Positions 36,621 to 45,000 of a DNA stretch of 64,000 nt are shown one piece after another. Position 1 is the first letter of the stretch, and every line of letters starts with the position of its first letter. This DNA is from Robbsia betulipollinis (GTDB taxonomy: Bacteria > Pseudomonadota > Gammaproteobacteria > Burkholderiales > Burkholderiaceae), in assembly GCF_026624755.1 (NCBI RefSeq), contig NZ_JAPMXC010000010.1, positions 579,054-643,053 on the forward strand, in the 5' to 3' direction. A program made the translations under genes and the position numbers. The notes under the pieces were generated by a model. It was not told the DNA's origin. It was given only the letters and a program-made list of their open reading frames with translations, and did no database searches.

Positions 36621-37862
36621 GTGGGCCATCTCGTAGGCGACGTATCCAGTTCCGCAAGGGGCTTTCCGACCGACGCGGGCCGGCCTTTGGGCATCGTGCG
36701 TAGCCAGGGCGCGCATATGTGGGACGGCGACGGGCGGCGGTTCATCGATACGGTGCTCGGCTTCGGCGCGACGATGCTGGGGCATGCGCCGTCGGCGGTC
36801 ATCGCGCCGGTGTCCACGGCATTGGCGACGAATCCGATGCCTTCCGTCAATCACCCGGGGGAGGCGGCGGCCGCCACGGCGCTCGCCCGATACACCGGCC
36901 CGCTCGAGAAGATCGTTTTCACGAACTCCGGGAGCGAGGCGGTACATCTGGCGGTGCGCATCGCGCGCGCCGCCACCGGCCGGCGGCGCATCGTCAAGAT
37001 GGCGGCGGGATTCGACGGCTGGCTCGACGGCGTCGTGTTCGGCAACGTCGGCTCGCCGGAGGCGCATTTCGCGCAGGAACGGCGGCCGGCGACCGAGCAC
37101 GTCGTGCTGACCCGATTCAATGACGCGCGCGATATCGATACGGTGTTCGCCGAATACGACGATATCGCCGCCGTGCTGGTCGAACCGATGCTCGCCAACG
37201 CCGGTTGCCTCGTGCCCCGCGATGGCTATCTGGCGCATCTGCAGGCGGTTGCGCGGCGGCATGGCGCGCTCTTGATCTGCGACGAGGTGTTGATGGGCTT
37301 CCGACTGCACGCGGGCTTGAGCGCGCATTGGTATGGCCTGGATCCGGATCTCGCGAGCCTTGGCAAGGCGATCGGCAGCGGAATCGCCGTGGCCGCCGTC
37401 GCGGGCAAGGCCGAGGTGATGCGCGTGTTGGAGCAGGGCGGCGCGTTGCGCGGCGGCACTTATAGCGGCAACCCCGTCGCGTGCGCCGCCGTGCAGGCGA
37501 CGCTGCCGCTCCTCGCGCAAGGCGATTACGCGGCGCTGCGCGCGCGGGGAGACAGGCTGCGCGCCGCGATCGTCGGCTGTTTCGCCCGCCACGGGATCGC
37601 TGTGGCGACCAGCGGCTACGGCAATGTGTTCGGAATCTGGTTCGGCGCGCAGGCCCCATCGACCTACGACGAGGCCTGCCTGATCGCCGATCCGGCGATG
37701 TCTCTCGCGCTGCATTGGCAACTGCGCCAGGCCGGCGTGTTGCTCATGCCCTCGCCCCATGGCCGGCTGTACCTGTCCTTCGCCCATGACGACGCCGTCG
37801 TCGACCAGTTGGTGAGCGCTTTCGAGAAGGCGATCCCCCGCATGCCGGGCGTACGGGGCTGA
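36621..37862 (+). CDS. Class III PLP-dependent aminotransferase (glutamate-1-semialdehyde aminomutase family)
   Basis: A 413-residue enzyme with the class III fold: VHLAVRIARAATGRRRIVKM, the PLP-binding AVLVEPMLANAG and ICDEVLMGFR, and the Schiff-base Lys in LASLGKAIGSGIAVAAVAG. It looks like the GSA-aminomutase branch but is linked to a polyamine-type transporter and a cupin regulator, so it more probably uses an amine or omega-amino acid than making haem precursor; substrate unknown. The start is GTG at 36621 with AGGGG five bases upstream, 14 bp after the regulator, so the two are co-transcribed. Confidence 0.85.
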   Translation: MGHLVGDVSSSARGFPTDAGRPLGIVRSQGAHMWDGDGRRFIDTVLGFGATMLGHAPSAVIAPVSTALATNPMPSVNHPGEAAAATALARYTGPLEKIVFTNSGSEAVHLAVRIARAATGRRRIVKMAAGFDGWLDGVVFGNVGSPEAHFAQERRPATEHVVLTRFNDARDIDTVFAEYDDIAAVLVEPMLANAGCLVPRDGYLAHLQAVARRHGALLICDEVLMGFRLHAGLSAHWYGLDPDLASLGKAIGSGIAVAAVAGKAEVMRVLEQGGALRGGTYSGNPVACAAVQATLPLLAQGDYAALRARGDRLRAAIVGCFARHGIAVATSGYGNVFGIWFGAQAPSTYDEACLIADPAMSLALHWQLRQAGVLLMPSPHGRLYLSFAHDDAVVDQLVSAFEKAIPRMPGVRG

Positions 37863-37980
37863 GCCGCCGTCCCGCGGCACCGGGCCGCCCGACTCTTTCC
37901 GCGTATTTCGAGATATGTGGCCGCGCTCCCTCGCCGGGCCGGGCATCGACGCGCCAATCGCCTGGATCTTTTTCCGTCCA

Positions 37981-38023
37981 TTTGTACAAAAAACTTGACT
38001 TGGCCGTTTTGGCGACAAATATT
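37981..38023 (+). promoter_or_regulatory. Promoter and palindromic operator of the polyamine-type ABC operon
   Basis: A perfect palindrome TTTGTACAAA (37981-37990) lies immediately before a -35 TTGACT (37995-38000), which is 17 bp from a -10 AATATT (38018-38023); TATTTA two bases later is another option. The palindrome abuts the promoter, so a repressor there would block it; the adjacent XRE-cupin protein is the obvious candidate. Confidence 0.6.
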
Positions 38024-38147
38024 TACTTTCCAGCCAGGCGCCATCGAGCATGGCGGCCATATCCCGAAAAACACCACGGGCAACGGATAGGAGTGCGAAG
38101 GTCCGCTTGGCAAAACCGTTCATCCATCATTCATCGCGGAGTCCGAA

Positions 38148-39185
38148 TTGAAACGTCTCGTAAGTCTTTTTCTGGCAGGGTCGACGCTGGGGGCGCTTTC
38201 CGCGGCGCACGCGCGGGATCTCACGGTGGTGTCGTGGGGCGGTAATTTTCAGGATGCGCAGCGGGAGATCGACTTCAAGCCGTTCGAGAAGCAGCTGGGC
38301 AAGCCGGTGCTGGATCAAAGCTGGGACGGCGGGATCGGCGTCATCCAGGCCAAGCTGAAGGCCGGCGTGCCGAACTGGGACGTTGTCGAGGTCGAGTCCG
38401 AGGATCTGGGGCAGGGCTGCGAGGATGGCCTTTTCGAGAAACTCGACTGGTCGCAGCTGGGTGGCAGGGCGAACTTCATTCCCACCGCGGCCAGCGAGTG
38501 CGGCGTGGGCACGATGGTCTGGTCGACCGGGTTGTCCTACGACGCCAATGTGCTCAAGAACGGCCCGAAAAGCTGGGCCGATTTTTGGGACGTCAAGACC
38601 TTCCCGGGCAAGCGGGCTTTGCGCAAGGGTCCGAAATATACGCTGGAGTTCGCGTTGATGGCCGACGGCGTCGCGCCGAAGGACGTCTACAAGACGCTCG
38701 GCACGCCCGCGGGTGTCGATCGTGCGTTCAAGAAGCTGGATGCGCTCAAGTCGAACATCATCTGGTGGGACGCGGGCGCGACGCCGCTGCAACTGCTGGC
38801 TTCCGGGCAGGTCGTGATGACCGCCGCGTACAACGGCCGGATCACGGGTATCGACCGCAGCGACAACCGCAACTTCAAGTTCGTTTTCCCGGGCAGCATC
38901 TACGCGGTGGATTCCTGGGTGATCCTGAAGGGCTCCCCGAACAAGGACGATGCGATGAAGTTCATCTCGTACGCCAGCCGCCCGGAAGTGCAGGCGAAAC
39001 TGCCGCAATACATCGCCTACGGCATGACGAACGTGAAGGCACAGGCGCTGGTACCGGCGAAGTACGCCGCGGACCTGCCGACGGCGCCGGAAAACAAAAA
39101 AATGGCGATCCCGCTGAATGCGGATTTCTGGATCGACAATATCGGCCCGTTGACGCAGCGCTTCAACGCCTGGCTCGCGCAGTAA
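38148..39185 (+). CDS. Polyamine-type ABC transporter substrate-binding protein (PotD/PotF-like)
   Basis: A 345-residue periplasmic protein with a signal peptide (MKRLVSLFLAGSTLGALSAA HA) and the group SBP_bac_8 fold: RDLTVVSWGGNFQDAQREID, WDGGIGVIQAKLKAG, GTMVWSTGLSYDANV and AVDSWVILKGSPNKDDAMKF. It resembles receptors for putrescine, spermidine or related amines. The start is TTG at 38148 with GGAG eight bases upstream; the signal peptide begins there. It heads an operon with its ATPase and two permeases. Confidence 0.88.
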   Translation: MKRLVSLFLAGSTLGALSAAHARDLTVVSWGGNFQDAQREIDFKPFEKQLGKPVLDQSWDGGIGVIQAKLKAGVPNWDVVEVESEDLGQGCEDGLFEKLDWSQLGGRANFIPTAASECGVGTMVWSTGLSYDANVLKNGPKSWADFWDVKTFPGKRALRKGPKYTLEFALMADGVAPKDVYKTLGTPAGVDRAFKKLDALKSNIIWWDAGATPLQLLASGQVVMTAAYNGRITGIDRSDNRNFKFVFPGSIYAVDSWVILKGSPNKDDAMKFISYASRPEVQAKLPQYIAYGMTNVKAQALVPAKYAADLPTAPENKKMAIPLNADFWIDNIGPLTQRFNAWLAQ

Positions 39186-39315
39186 GGCAAACCGGACGAC
39201 GGCCTCGCACGGCCGTCAGTGGAATCGATGTCACCGGGAAGTGGGCAACCCGGCGGGCGACCCAGGCGGGCGACCCACATTCGATCGGCATCCAACGGGA
39301 TAAGGAACATTCAGC

Positions 39316-40380
39316 ATGAGCGCTTTCATTACCTTCGATGCGGTCTCCAAGCGCTACGGCGACGTCGACGTCATCGACGGTTTGAACCTCGACATCGCGC
39401 GTGGCGAGTTCGTCAGCCTGCTGGGGCCTTCCGGTTCCGGGAAGACGACGATCCTGATGATGCTCGCCGGCTTCGAGGCCCCCAGCGCGGGCCGGATCCT
39501 GGTGGACGGCAAGCGTGTCGATCATCTGCCGGCCCATGCGCGCAACATGGGCGTGGTGTTTCAGAACTACGCCCTGTTTCCGCACATGAGCGTGGCGGAC
39601 AATGTCGGCTTCCCGTTGAAGATGCGGCATCTGCCCCGCGCGGACATCAAGGTGCGGGTGGCGCGCGCGCTCGACATGGTCAGGTTGTCGTCGGCCGGCG
39701 CCCGCAGGCCCGCGCAATTGTCCGGGGGGCAGCAGCAGCGCATCGCGCTGGCGCGCGCGCTGGTGTTCGAACCCGAAGTGGTCTTGATGGACGAGCCGCT
39801 CGGGGCACTGGACAAGCAGTTGCGGGAGCATATGCAGCTGGAATTGCGGGAACTGCACAAGTCCCTGGGGTTGACGGTGGTGTTCGTCACGCACGATCAG
39901 AACGAAGCGATCACGATGTCGGATCGGATCGCCGTGTTCAATGCCGGGAAAATCGAGCAGATCGATGCGCCCGAACGCATCTACGCGCGGCCGATGACGC
40001 GCTTCGTCGCGCAATTCATCGGCGAGACGAATCTGATGGAAGGCACCGTCGCCGCGACCGACGATACCGGCACGACGATCGCGCTGGGGGACGGCACGCG
40101 GTTGCGCGGCACGGCCGACCGCGCGTTTCGGCAGGGCGCGGCGGTCGTGCTGTCGGTACGTCCCGAATCGATCGTGATCGGCGGCGGGGAGCAAGCGGGC
40201 AATCTGCTGGACGCGGTCGTCGAGGACATCGTGTTCCAGGGCGACCACACGCGCGTGCACCTGCGCCGCGGGGAGGGCCGGCTGGCGGCCCGTTTGACGG
40301 GCGACGCGGCGGCGCTGCGGGTGGGGCAGACGATCCACCTCGGTTTCGCGCCGCAGGCGTGCGCGCTGGTGCCGCGATGA
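39316..40380 (+). CDS. Polyamine-type ABC transporter ATPase (PotA/PotG-like)
   Basis: A 354-residue ATPase with Walker A GPSGSGKTT, signature LSGGQQQRIALAR, Walker B VLMDEPLGALD and switch His in VTHDQNEAIT. The C-terminal TOBE_2 domain (from about 270) includes VVLSVRPESIVIG. It drives uptake through the two downstream permeases; its stop overlaps the first permease start. Confidence 0.92.
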   Translation: MSAFITFDAVSKRYGDVDVIDGLNLDIARGEFVSLLGPSGSGKTTILMMLAGFEAPSAGRILVDGKRVDHLPAHARNMGVVFQNYALFPHMSVADNVGFPLKMRHLPRADIKVRVARALDMVRLSSAGARRPAQLSGGQQQRIALARALVFEPEVVLMDEPLGALDKQLREHMQLELRELHKSLGLTVVFVTHDQNEAITMSDRIAVFNAGKIEQIDAPERIYARPMTRFVAQFIGETNLMEGTVAATDDTGTTIALGDGTRLRGTADRAFRQGAAVVLSVRPESIVIGGGEQAGNLLDAVVEDIVFQGDHTRVHLRRGEGRLAARLTGDAAALRVGQTIHLGFAPQACALVPR

Positions 40381-41576
40381 TGCGCACGACCGGCACGTCG
40401 TTCGCATCGAAAGCGGCACCGCTGCGTGCCCTCGCGCTGGTGCTGCCACTGACGATTTTCCTGTTCCTGTTCTTTGCGCTGCCGCTCTACAGCGTCCTGA
40501 AAACGGCGGTCTACAACGATGCGGTGAAGGTGGGTCTGCCGCGCACCAGCGTGGCCATCGCCGCCTGGGACGGCAAGTCGGCGGTGCCCGACACGGTGCG
40601 TCGCGCGTTGTTGCAGGACGCGGCCTGGGGCGTGGACAACCGGGAGCGTTTCGGCGGCGCCGTCCGCCAGTTGAACGCGGATCGCCCGGGTTTTCGCAGC
40701 CTGATGTCGAAGACGCAGCGCGCCGCGGCCGACGGCGGAACGCCCGCGTGGGACGATATCGACGAACGGTGGGCGGACCCCGCTTACTGGCGCACGATCC
40801 AGCGGGATGCGCACGTGCTGACCGACGGCAACCTGCTGGCCGCGCTCGACCTGCACCGCGATGCCGACGGGCACGTCGTCTCGATGCCGGAAGGCACGTC
40901 GGCGAATCGCGCGATCATCGGCCGCACCTTTCTGGTGTCGTTCGCCGTCACGCTGATCTGCGTCGTGCTGGGCGTGCCGTATGCGATCATCGCCGCGACC
41001 GCGTCGGACGGTTTGCGGCGGCTGATGCTGGCCATGGTGCTGATTCCCTTGTGGACGTCGCTGCTCGTGCGTTCCGCCGCCTGGGTCGTGATCCTCCAGC
41101 AACACGGCGTGGTGAACGATTTCCTGATCGCCATCGGCGCGGTCGCGCGGCCCCTGCAGCTGATCTACAACCGCACCGGCGTCCTGCTGGCGATGTCGCA
41201 GGTGCTGTTGCCGTTCATGGTGCTGCCGGTTTTCGGCGCGGTGCGCGCGGTGCCGCCGAATCTGATGCGCGCGGCGTCGTCGCTGGGTGCCCGCCCCGCG
41301 AGCGCCTACGCGCGGATTTTGTTGCCGCTGATCGCCTCCGGCATCGTGTCGGGCGCGTTGCTGGTACTGATGTCCGCGATCGGCTACTACATCACGCCGA
41401 CCCTGGTGGGCGGCGCCGGCGACCAGATGATCAGTTCGGTGATCGCGTTCTACGCGACCGGCACCGCGGACTGGGGCCGGGCCGCCGCGCTGGGCGTGAT
41501 CCTGCTGGCGGTGACGCTGGTGTTCTACGCCGGCTACGTCAGGGTTTCGAAGACCAACGCATTGGTGGGGGAGTGA
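40377..41576 (+). CDS. Polyamine-type ABC transporter permease 1 (PotB/PotH-like) with long periplasmic insert
   Basis: A 399-residue permease, roughly 110 residues longer than PotB. The first helix is LALVLPLTIFLFLFFALPLY; then a hydrophilic insert of about 130 residues (about 45-175, containing RFGGAVRQLNADRPGFRSLM and ERWADPAYWRTIQRDAHVL) lies in the periplasm before the second helix. The EAA-type loop MRAASSLGARPASAYARILL contacts the ATPase. Similar inserts occur in a subgroup of these permeases. Adjacent ATGs at 40377 and 40380 overlap the ATPase stop. Confidence 0.88.
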   Translation: MMRTTGTSFASKAAPLRALALVLPLTIFLFLFFALPLYSVLKTAVYNDAVKVGLPRTSVAIAAWDGKSAVPDTVRRALLQDAAWGVDNRERFGGAVRQLNADRPGFRSLMSKTQRAAADGGTPAWDDIDERWADPAYWRTIQRDAHVLTDGNLLAALDLHRDADGHVVSMPEGTSANRAIIGRTFLVSFAVTLICVVLGVPYAIIAATASDGLRRLMLAMVLIPLWTSLLVRSAAWVVILQQHGVVNDFLIAIGAVARPLQLIYNRTGVLLAMSQVLLPFMVLPVFGAVRAVPPNLMRAASSLGARPASAYARILLPLIASGIVSGALLVLMSAIGYYITPTLVGGAGDQMISSVIAFYATGTADWGRAAALGVILLAVTLVFYAGYVRVSKTNALVGE

Positions 41577-42382
41577 GCGCGGTGAAGAAAGTCTGCACGA
41601 CGGCGTATGCCATGGTGGTGATGTTGTTCCTGATCGGTCCGCTGCTGGCCATCCTGCCCCTCGCGTTCACGTCGAACACGTTTCTGACCTATCCGATTCA
41701 CGCGTTCTCGCTGCGTTGGTTCCAGTCGCTGTTCGACAGCGACGCCTGGGCGCGGTCGATCGTCAACAGTCTGGCGGTGGGAGCCGGCGCGACGCTGCTG
41801 GCCACGGTGCTGGGCACGCTCGCCGCGCTGGGGCTGCGCGGCAAGCGCTTGCCGCTCGCGGGACTGGCGAAGACGATGTTCCTGCTGCCCATGGTCGTGC
41901 CGGCGGTGGTGCTGGGCGTGGGCATGCAGATCGTGTTCGGCAGGATGGGCATCGCCAGCACCTATACGGGCGTCGTGGTCGCGCATACGGTACTGGCGCT
42001 GCCCTTCGTGCTGGTCAACGTGCTGGGGGCCCTCGCCACGATCGACCGCTCGATGGAACGGGCGGCGGGCAGCCTGGGCGCCGGCCGCGTGGAGACGTTT
42101 CGGTACGTGTTGCTGCCGCTGGCGATGCCGGGCATCGCGTCCGGCGCGGTGTTCGCCTTCGCGACGTCGCTGGACGAAGTCGTGGTGACCTTGTTCGTTG
42201 CAGGGCCGAATCAATGGACGCTGGCGTTGCAGATGTTCTCCAGTCTGCGCGAAAACGTCACGCCCATCATTACCGCGGCGGCCTTCCTGTTGATCGTCGG
42301 CACGCTGTTGCTGATCGGCGCGATGAGCGTCGTGAAAGCCCGCTCGCAACGCGCGGAGAAAGCACGGGCGCTCGCGCTCTGA
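41573..42382 (+). CDS. Polyamine-type ABC transporter permease 2 (PotC/PotI-like)
   Basis: A 269-residue permease with six helices, starting MSAVKKVCTTAYAMVVMLFL from a GTG at 41573 that overlaps the previous stop (GTGA). Markers are LGTLAALGLRGKRLPLAGL, ERAAGSLGAGRVETFRYVLL (EAA loop) and FATSLDEVVVTLFVAGPNQ. Last gene of the importer operon. Confidence 0.92.
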   Translation: MSAVKKVCTTAYAMVVMLFLIGPLLAILPLAFTSNTFLTYPIHAFSLRWFQSLFDSDAWARSIVNSLAVGAGATLLATVLGTLAALGLRGKRLPLAGLAKTMFLLPMVVPAVVLGVGMQIVFGRMGIASTYTGVVVAHTVLALPFVLVNVLGALATIDRSMERAAGSLGAGRVETFRYVLLPLAMPGIASGAVFAFATSLDEVVVTLFVAGPNQWTLALQMFSSLRENVTPIITAAAFLLIVGTLLLIGAMSVVKARSQRAEKARALAL

Positions 42383-42386
42383 CGCA

Positions 42387-42413
42387 CGATCGGCCCGTCC
42401 GTCCGGGCCATCG
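42387..42413. terminator. Hairpin between convergent permease and DUF445 genes
   Basis: CGAT-C-GGCCCG (42387-42397) pairs with CGGGCC-ATCG (42404-42413), giving a 10-bp stem with one bulged C and a six-base loop. No T-run follows on the plus strand, so it may be Rho-assisted or simply a transcript-end stabiliser. Confidence 0.4.
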
Positions 42414-42421
42414 GCGCTTTC

Positions 42422-43699
42422 TCAAAATACCAGCAGCACCGCGTGGATCGTCAGGCCAACCAGACCGCCGACCACGGTGCCGTTGAGGCGGATGAACTGC
42501 AGGTCGCTGCCGACGCTGGACTCGACCTCGCGCGCGATGGCCTCGTCGTCCCATTCGCGCACGGTCTCGGCGATATGCCGGGCGATGGTGTCGCGCAGCG
42601 TCGGCGCCATCGAGCGGATCGCCGTGCCGAAGTGCGCATTGATCGATTCGCAAAACGACGGCGATGCCGCCAGCCGTGTGCCGAACGCGGCGAAACCCTC
42701 CGCCATCATCGCGCGCAACGTCGAGTCCGGCCGCGCGAGATCGCTTTCCAGACGCGCGCGCAGACTGTCCCACAGACCGCCGACATACGACCGCGTCGCC
42801 GGATGCGACAGCAGGTCGGTCTTGGCCTTCTCGACCCGTTCACGAAAGGCCGTATCGGTCTTCAGGCGCTCGATGAAGCTCTGCACGGTATCGTCGAAGG
42901 CCCGGCGGCGTTCGTGTTCCGGATCGTCGCCGATGTCGTGCAGCCAGCGGTTGAAGCCTTTGACCAGCGCGACGGCCAGTTTCAGGCCGAGTTCCTCCGG
43001 GTTGATGCCGATGAAGCCCAGCGCGCCGATCATCTTCGGGTATTCGGCCCCCGCCACGGCGACGATGCGGTCGGCGAAAAGCTTCTGGACCTCGGCATTG
43101 TCCAGCCACCCCGACAGGCGGCGAATGCCTTCGTTGAGCAGCAACTGGTGCCGTTTATCCTCGGTGAGGATGTCGAGCAAGCGGCTGATGACGCCGCTGA
43201 GATCGAGCTTCGTCACGCGCTGCTCCAGCATCTGGAACACCGCGGCCTTGACGCGCGCGTCGTCGACGAGCCGCAACATCTCGCCGCTCATGTCGGCGAC
43301 GCGATCGCTCATCAAGCGGGCATTCGCGGGCACCGCGAGCCACTGGGCCAGGCGTTTGGCCGGATCGATCGCCGGCAACCTGGCGAGCAGGGCATCGGTG
43401 CCCAGGAACTTGTCGCGTACGAACTCGGCCAGCGCGTCGGCGACGCGCGCCTTGTTGCGCGGCAGGATCGCGGTATGCGGAATCGGCAGGCCCAGCGGTC
43501 GGCGAAACAGCGCGACCACCGCGAACCAGTCGGCCAGCGCCCCCACCATCGCGGCTTCCGCGAACGCCGAGACCCACGCCCACGCGCCCAGATCATGCCG
43601 GCTCTTGGCAAGGATCAGCAGGCCGGTGACCGCGATCAGCAGGCCCGTGGCCAGGGCCTTCATTTTCTTCAACTTGTCTTGCTGTGTCGTTCGATTCAT
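42422..43699 (-). CDS. DUF445 family membrane protein (YjiN-like)
   Basis: A 425-residue protein with two N-terminal membrane segments (ALATGLLIAVTGLLILAKS and AWVSAFAEAAMVGALADWFAVV), a long charged helical region, and a C-terminal hydrophobic segment ending LVGLTIHAVLLVF. The ALADWFAVVALFRRPLGLPI PHTAI motif is the DUF445 signature. Its function is not established in any well-known member. Single-gene unit. Confidence 0.85.
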   Translation of the reverse strand: MNRTTQQDKLKKMKALATGLLIAVTGLLILAKSRHDLGAWAWVSAFAEAAMVGALADWFAVVALFRRPLGLPIPHTAILPRNKARVADALAEFVRDKFLGTDALLARLPAIDPAKRLAQWLAVPANARLMSDRVADMSGEMLRLVDDARVKAAVFQMLEQRVTKLDLSGVISRLLDILTEDKRHQLLLNEGIRRLSGWLDNAEVQKLFADRIVAVAGAEYPKMIGALGFIGINPEELGLKLAVALVKGFNRWLHDIGDDPEHERRRAFDDTVQSFIERLKTDTAFRERVEKAKTDLLSHPATRSYVGGLWDSLRARLESDLARPDSTLRAMMAEGFAAFGTRLAASPSFCESINAHFGTAIRSMAPTLRDTIARHIAETVREWDDEAIAREVESSVGSDLQFIRLNGTVVGGLVGLTIHAVLLVF

Positions 43700-43789
43700 G
43701 TACGCATGGAAAAACGAGAGCTTCGGGCACCGCCACGTCTGCGTGGACGCCCGGCGGTGGTCCGCGGAATGACTTTCTGCGTAGAAAGT

Positions 43790-44995
43790 TCAGCTGCTGG
43801 AGGACGGGACGAGGGACGCGTCTGGATTATCCGGCAGGACGCCCGTTAATGCACGCGCCGGCTTGGCGAGCGTCGACTTCCGGACAATCAGCTCCGCGTC
43901 GAAGGTCCGGCGTCGCGCGGGCGCATCGAGGCCGTCGATACGGGCATTGAGCAGCTGCACCGCGTTCACACCGATGTCGAACGTGGGTTGCCGCAGCGAT
44001 GTGATGCCGGATTCGGCCAACCGGAGCCATTCCGGATCGTCGAAGGTCGCCAGGCCGAGACCGGGCAGCGGGCGCATTCCCAGGGCGATGGCGATCGGCA
44101 ACATGGTCTGGCCGTTCGCCGCGAGCAGCGCGACGCGAGGCCATGCAGGGGCACGCGCCGCCGGTGCAGGGGCACGCGCCGCCGGGTTGGCGCGTGCGGC
44201 CGCGGCCCGCTTGCCCGCTCGGGTGGGGACCGTCGCGGCGCCCACGGTTTCGAGCACCGCGGCGATGCTGGCGGGGTCGGCGAGATCGATCACCAGGGTA
44301 TGGGGCGTGGCCCCGCGCAACTGCGCCTGCGCGACGAACGCCGCCTCGCGTTCGCGGCGCGAACTGACCGACGCGAAGGACTCGCTGACGAAAAACAGTG
44401 TCTCGAAGCCGTTGTCGACCAGATGATCGGCCATTTGCCGCGCGGCCCGTTCATTGTCGAGCCCGACGCTGTCGCAGTCCACGCCGTCGACGGTGCGGTC
44501 GAGCAGCACCAGCGGCATGCCGCCCGCGCCGATCTGGAGCAGGGCGGAATCGGGCAGTCCCACCGGGTTGACGATCAGACCCTCCGCCCGGTACGTGCGC
44601 AGCAGGTCCAGGTAGCGGCTTTGCAGATCGATCTCGTTGGCCGTGTTGCAGAGCATCGGCATCAGGCCCGCCTGACGGCAGGCCGCTTCGATGCCCTGCG
44701 TCACGGCAACGGAATAGGGGTTCTGCAGATCGGCGAGAAGAATGCCGATCAACCGGGTGCGGCCCCGCTTCAGGCCGCGCGCCATCTGGTTGGGGCGGTA
44801 GGACAGCGCGGCGATCGCCGCCTCGATACGGCCTTTCAAGGCAGGAGACAGGGCGTCCGTCTCGCCGTTCAGATAGCGCGATACGCTGGTCTTGCCGACG
44901 CCGGCGACACGCGCCACGTCGTTGATGGTGGGTACGCCGGTGTGGGTGCTGGTGGCGGTGTCCGTGCCGGTATCGGCGATGATGTCGGTGCGCAT
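43790..44995 (-). CDS. ptxS: LacI-family repressor of 2-ketogluconate catabolism (PtxS-like)
   Basis: About 401 residues. The LacI helix-turn-helix reads TINDVARVAGVGKTSVSRYL NGE, followed by the hinge ALSYRPNQMARGLKRGRTRL and a periplasmic-binding-like sensor domain. Within the sensor there is an Ala/Pro/Arg-rich insert (about residues 270-290, AAARANPAARAPAPAARAPA) encoded partly by a perfect 21-bp direct duplication at 44144-44185, which is not usual for the family. It is the last gene of the kgu operon and matches PtxS by context; a GGAACCGGTTCC operator lies before kguK. ATG at 44995 is preferred to an overlapping GTG at 45004. Confidence 0.85.
   Translation of the reverse strand: MRTDIIADTGTDTATSTHTGVPTINDVARVAGVGKTSVSRYLNGETDALSPALKGRIEAAIAALSYRPNQMARGLKRGRTRLIGILLADLQNPYSVAVTQGIEAACRQAGLMPMLCNTANEIDLQSRYLDLLRTYRAEGLIVNPVGLPDSALLQIGAGGMPLVLLDRTVDGVDCDSVGLDNERAARQMADHLVDNGFETLFFVSESFASVSSRREREAAFVAQAQLRGATPHTLVIDLADPASIAAVLETVGAATVPTRAGKRAAAARANPAARAPAPAARAPAWPRVALLAANGQTMLPIAIALGMRPLPGLGLATFDDPEWLRLAESGITSLRQPTFDIGVNAVQLLNARIDGLDAPARRRTFDAELIVRKSTLAKPARALTGVLPDNPDASLVPSSSS
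44144..44185 (-). repeat. 21-bp perfect tandem duplication inside ptxS
   Basis: Two identical 21-bp units (44144-44164 and 44165-44185) lie head to tail and encode the ARAPAPA-type low-complexity insert of the repressor. In-frame length suggests slippage expansion without loss of function. Confidence 0.9.
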
Positions 44996-45000
44996 CGTCG

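Noticed and set aside
36516-38123. A 535-codon minus-strand open frame opposite the aminotransferase
   Set aside because: The plus strand has a catalytic lysine motif, start and ribosome site; the reverse frame is a GC shadow.
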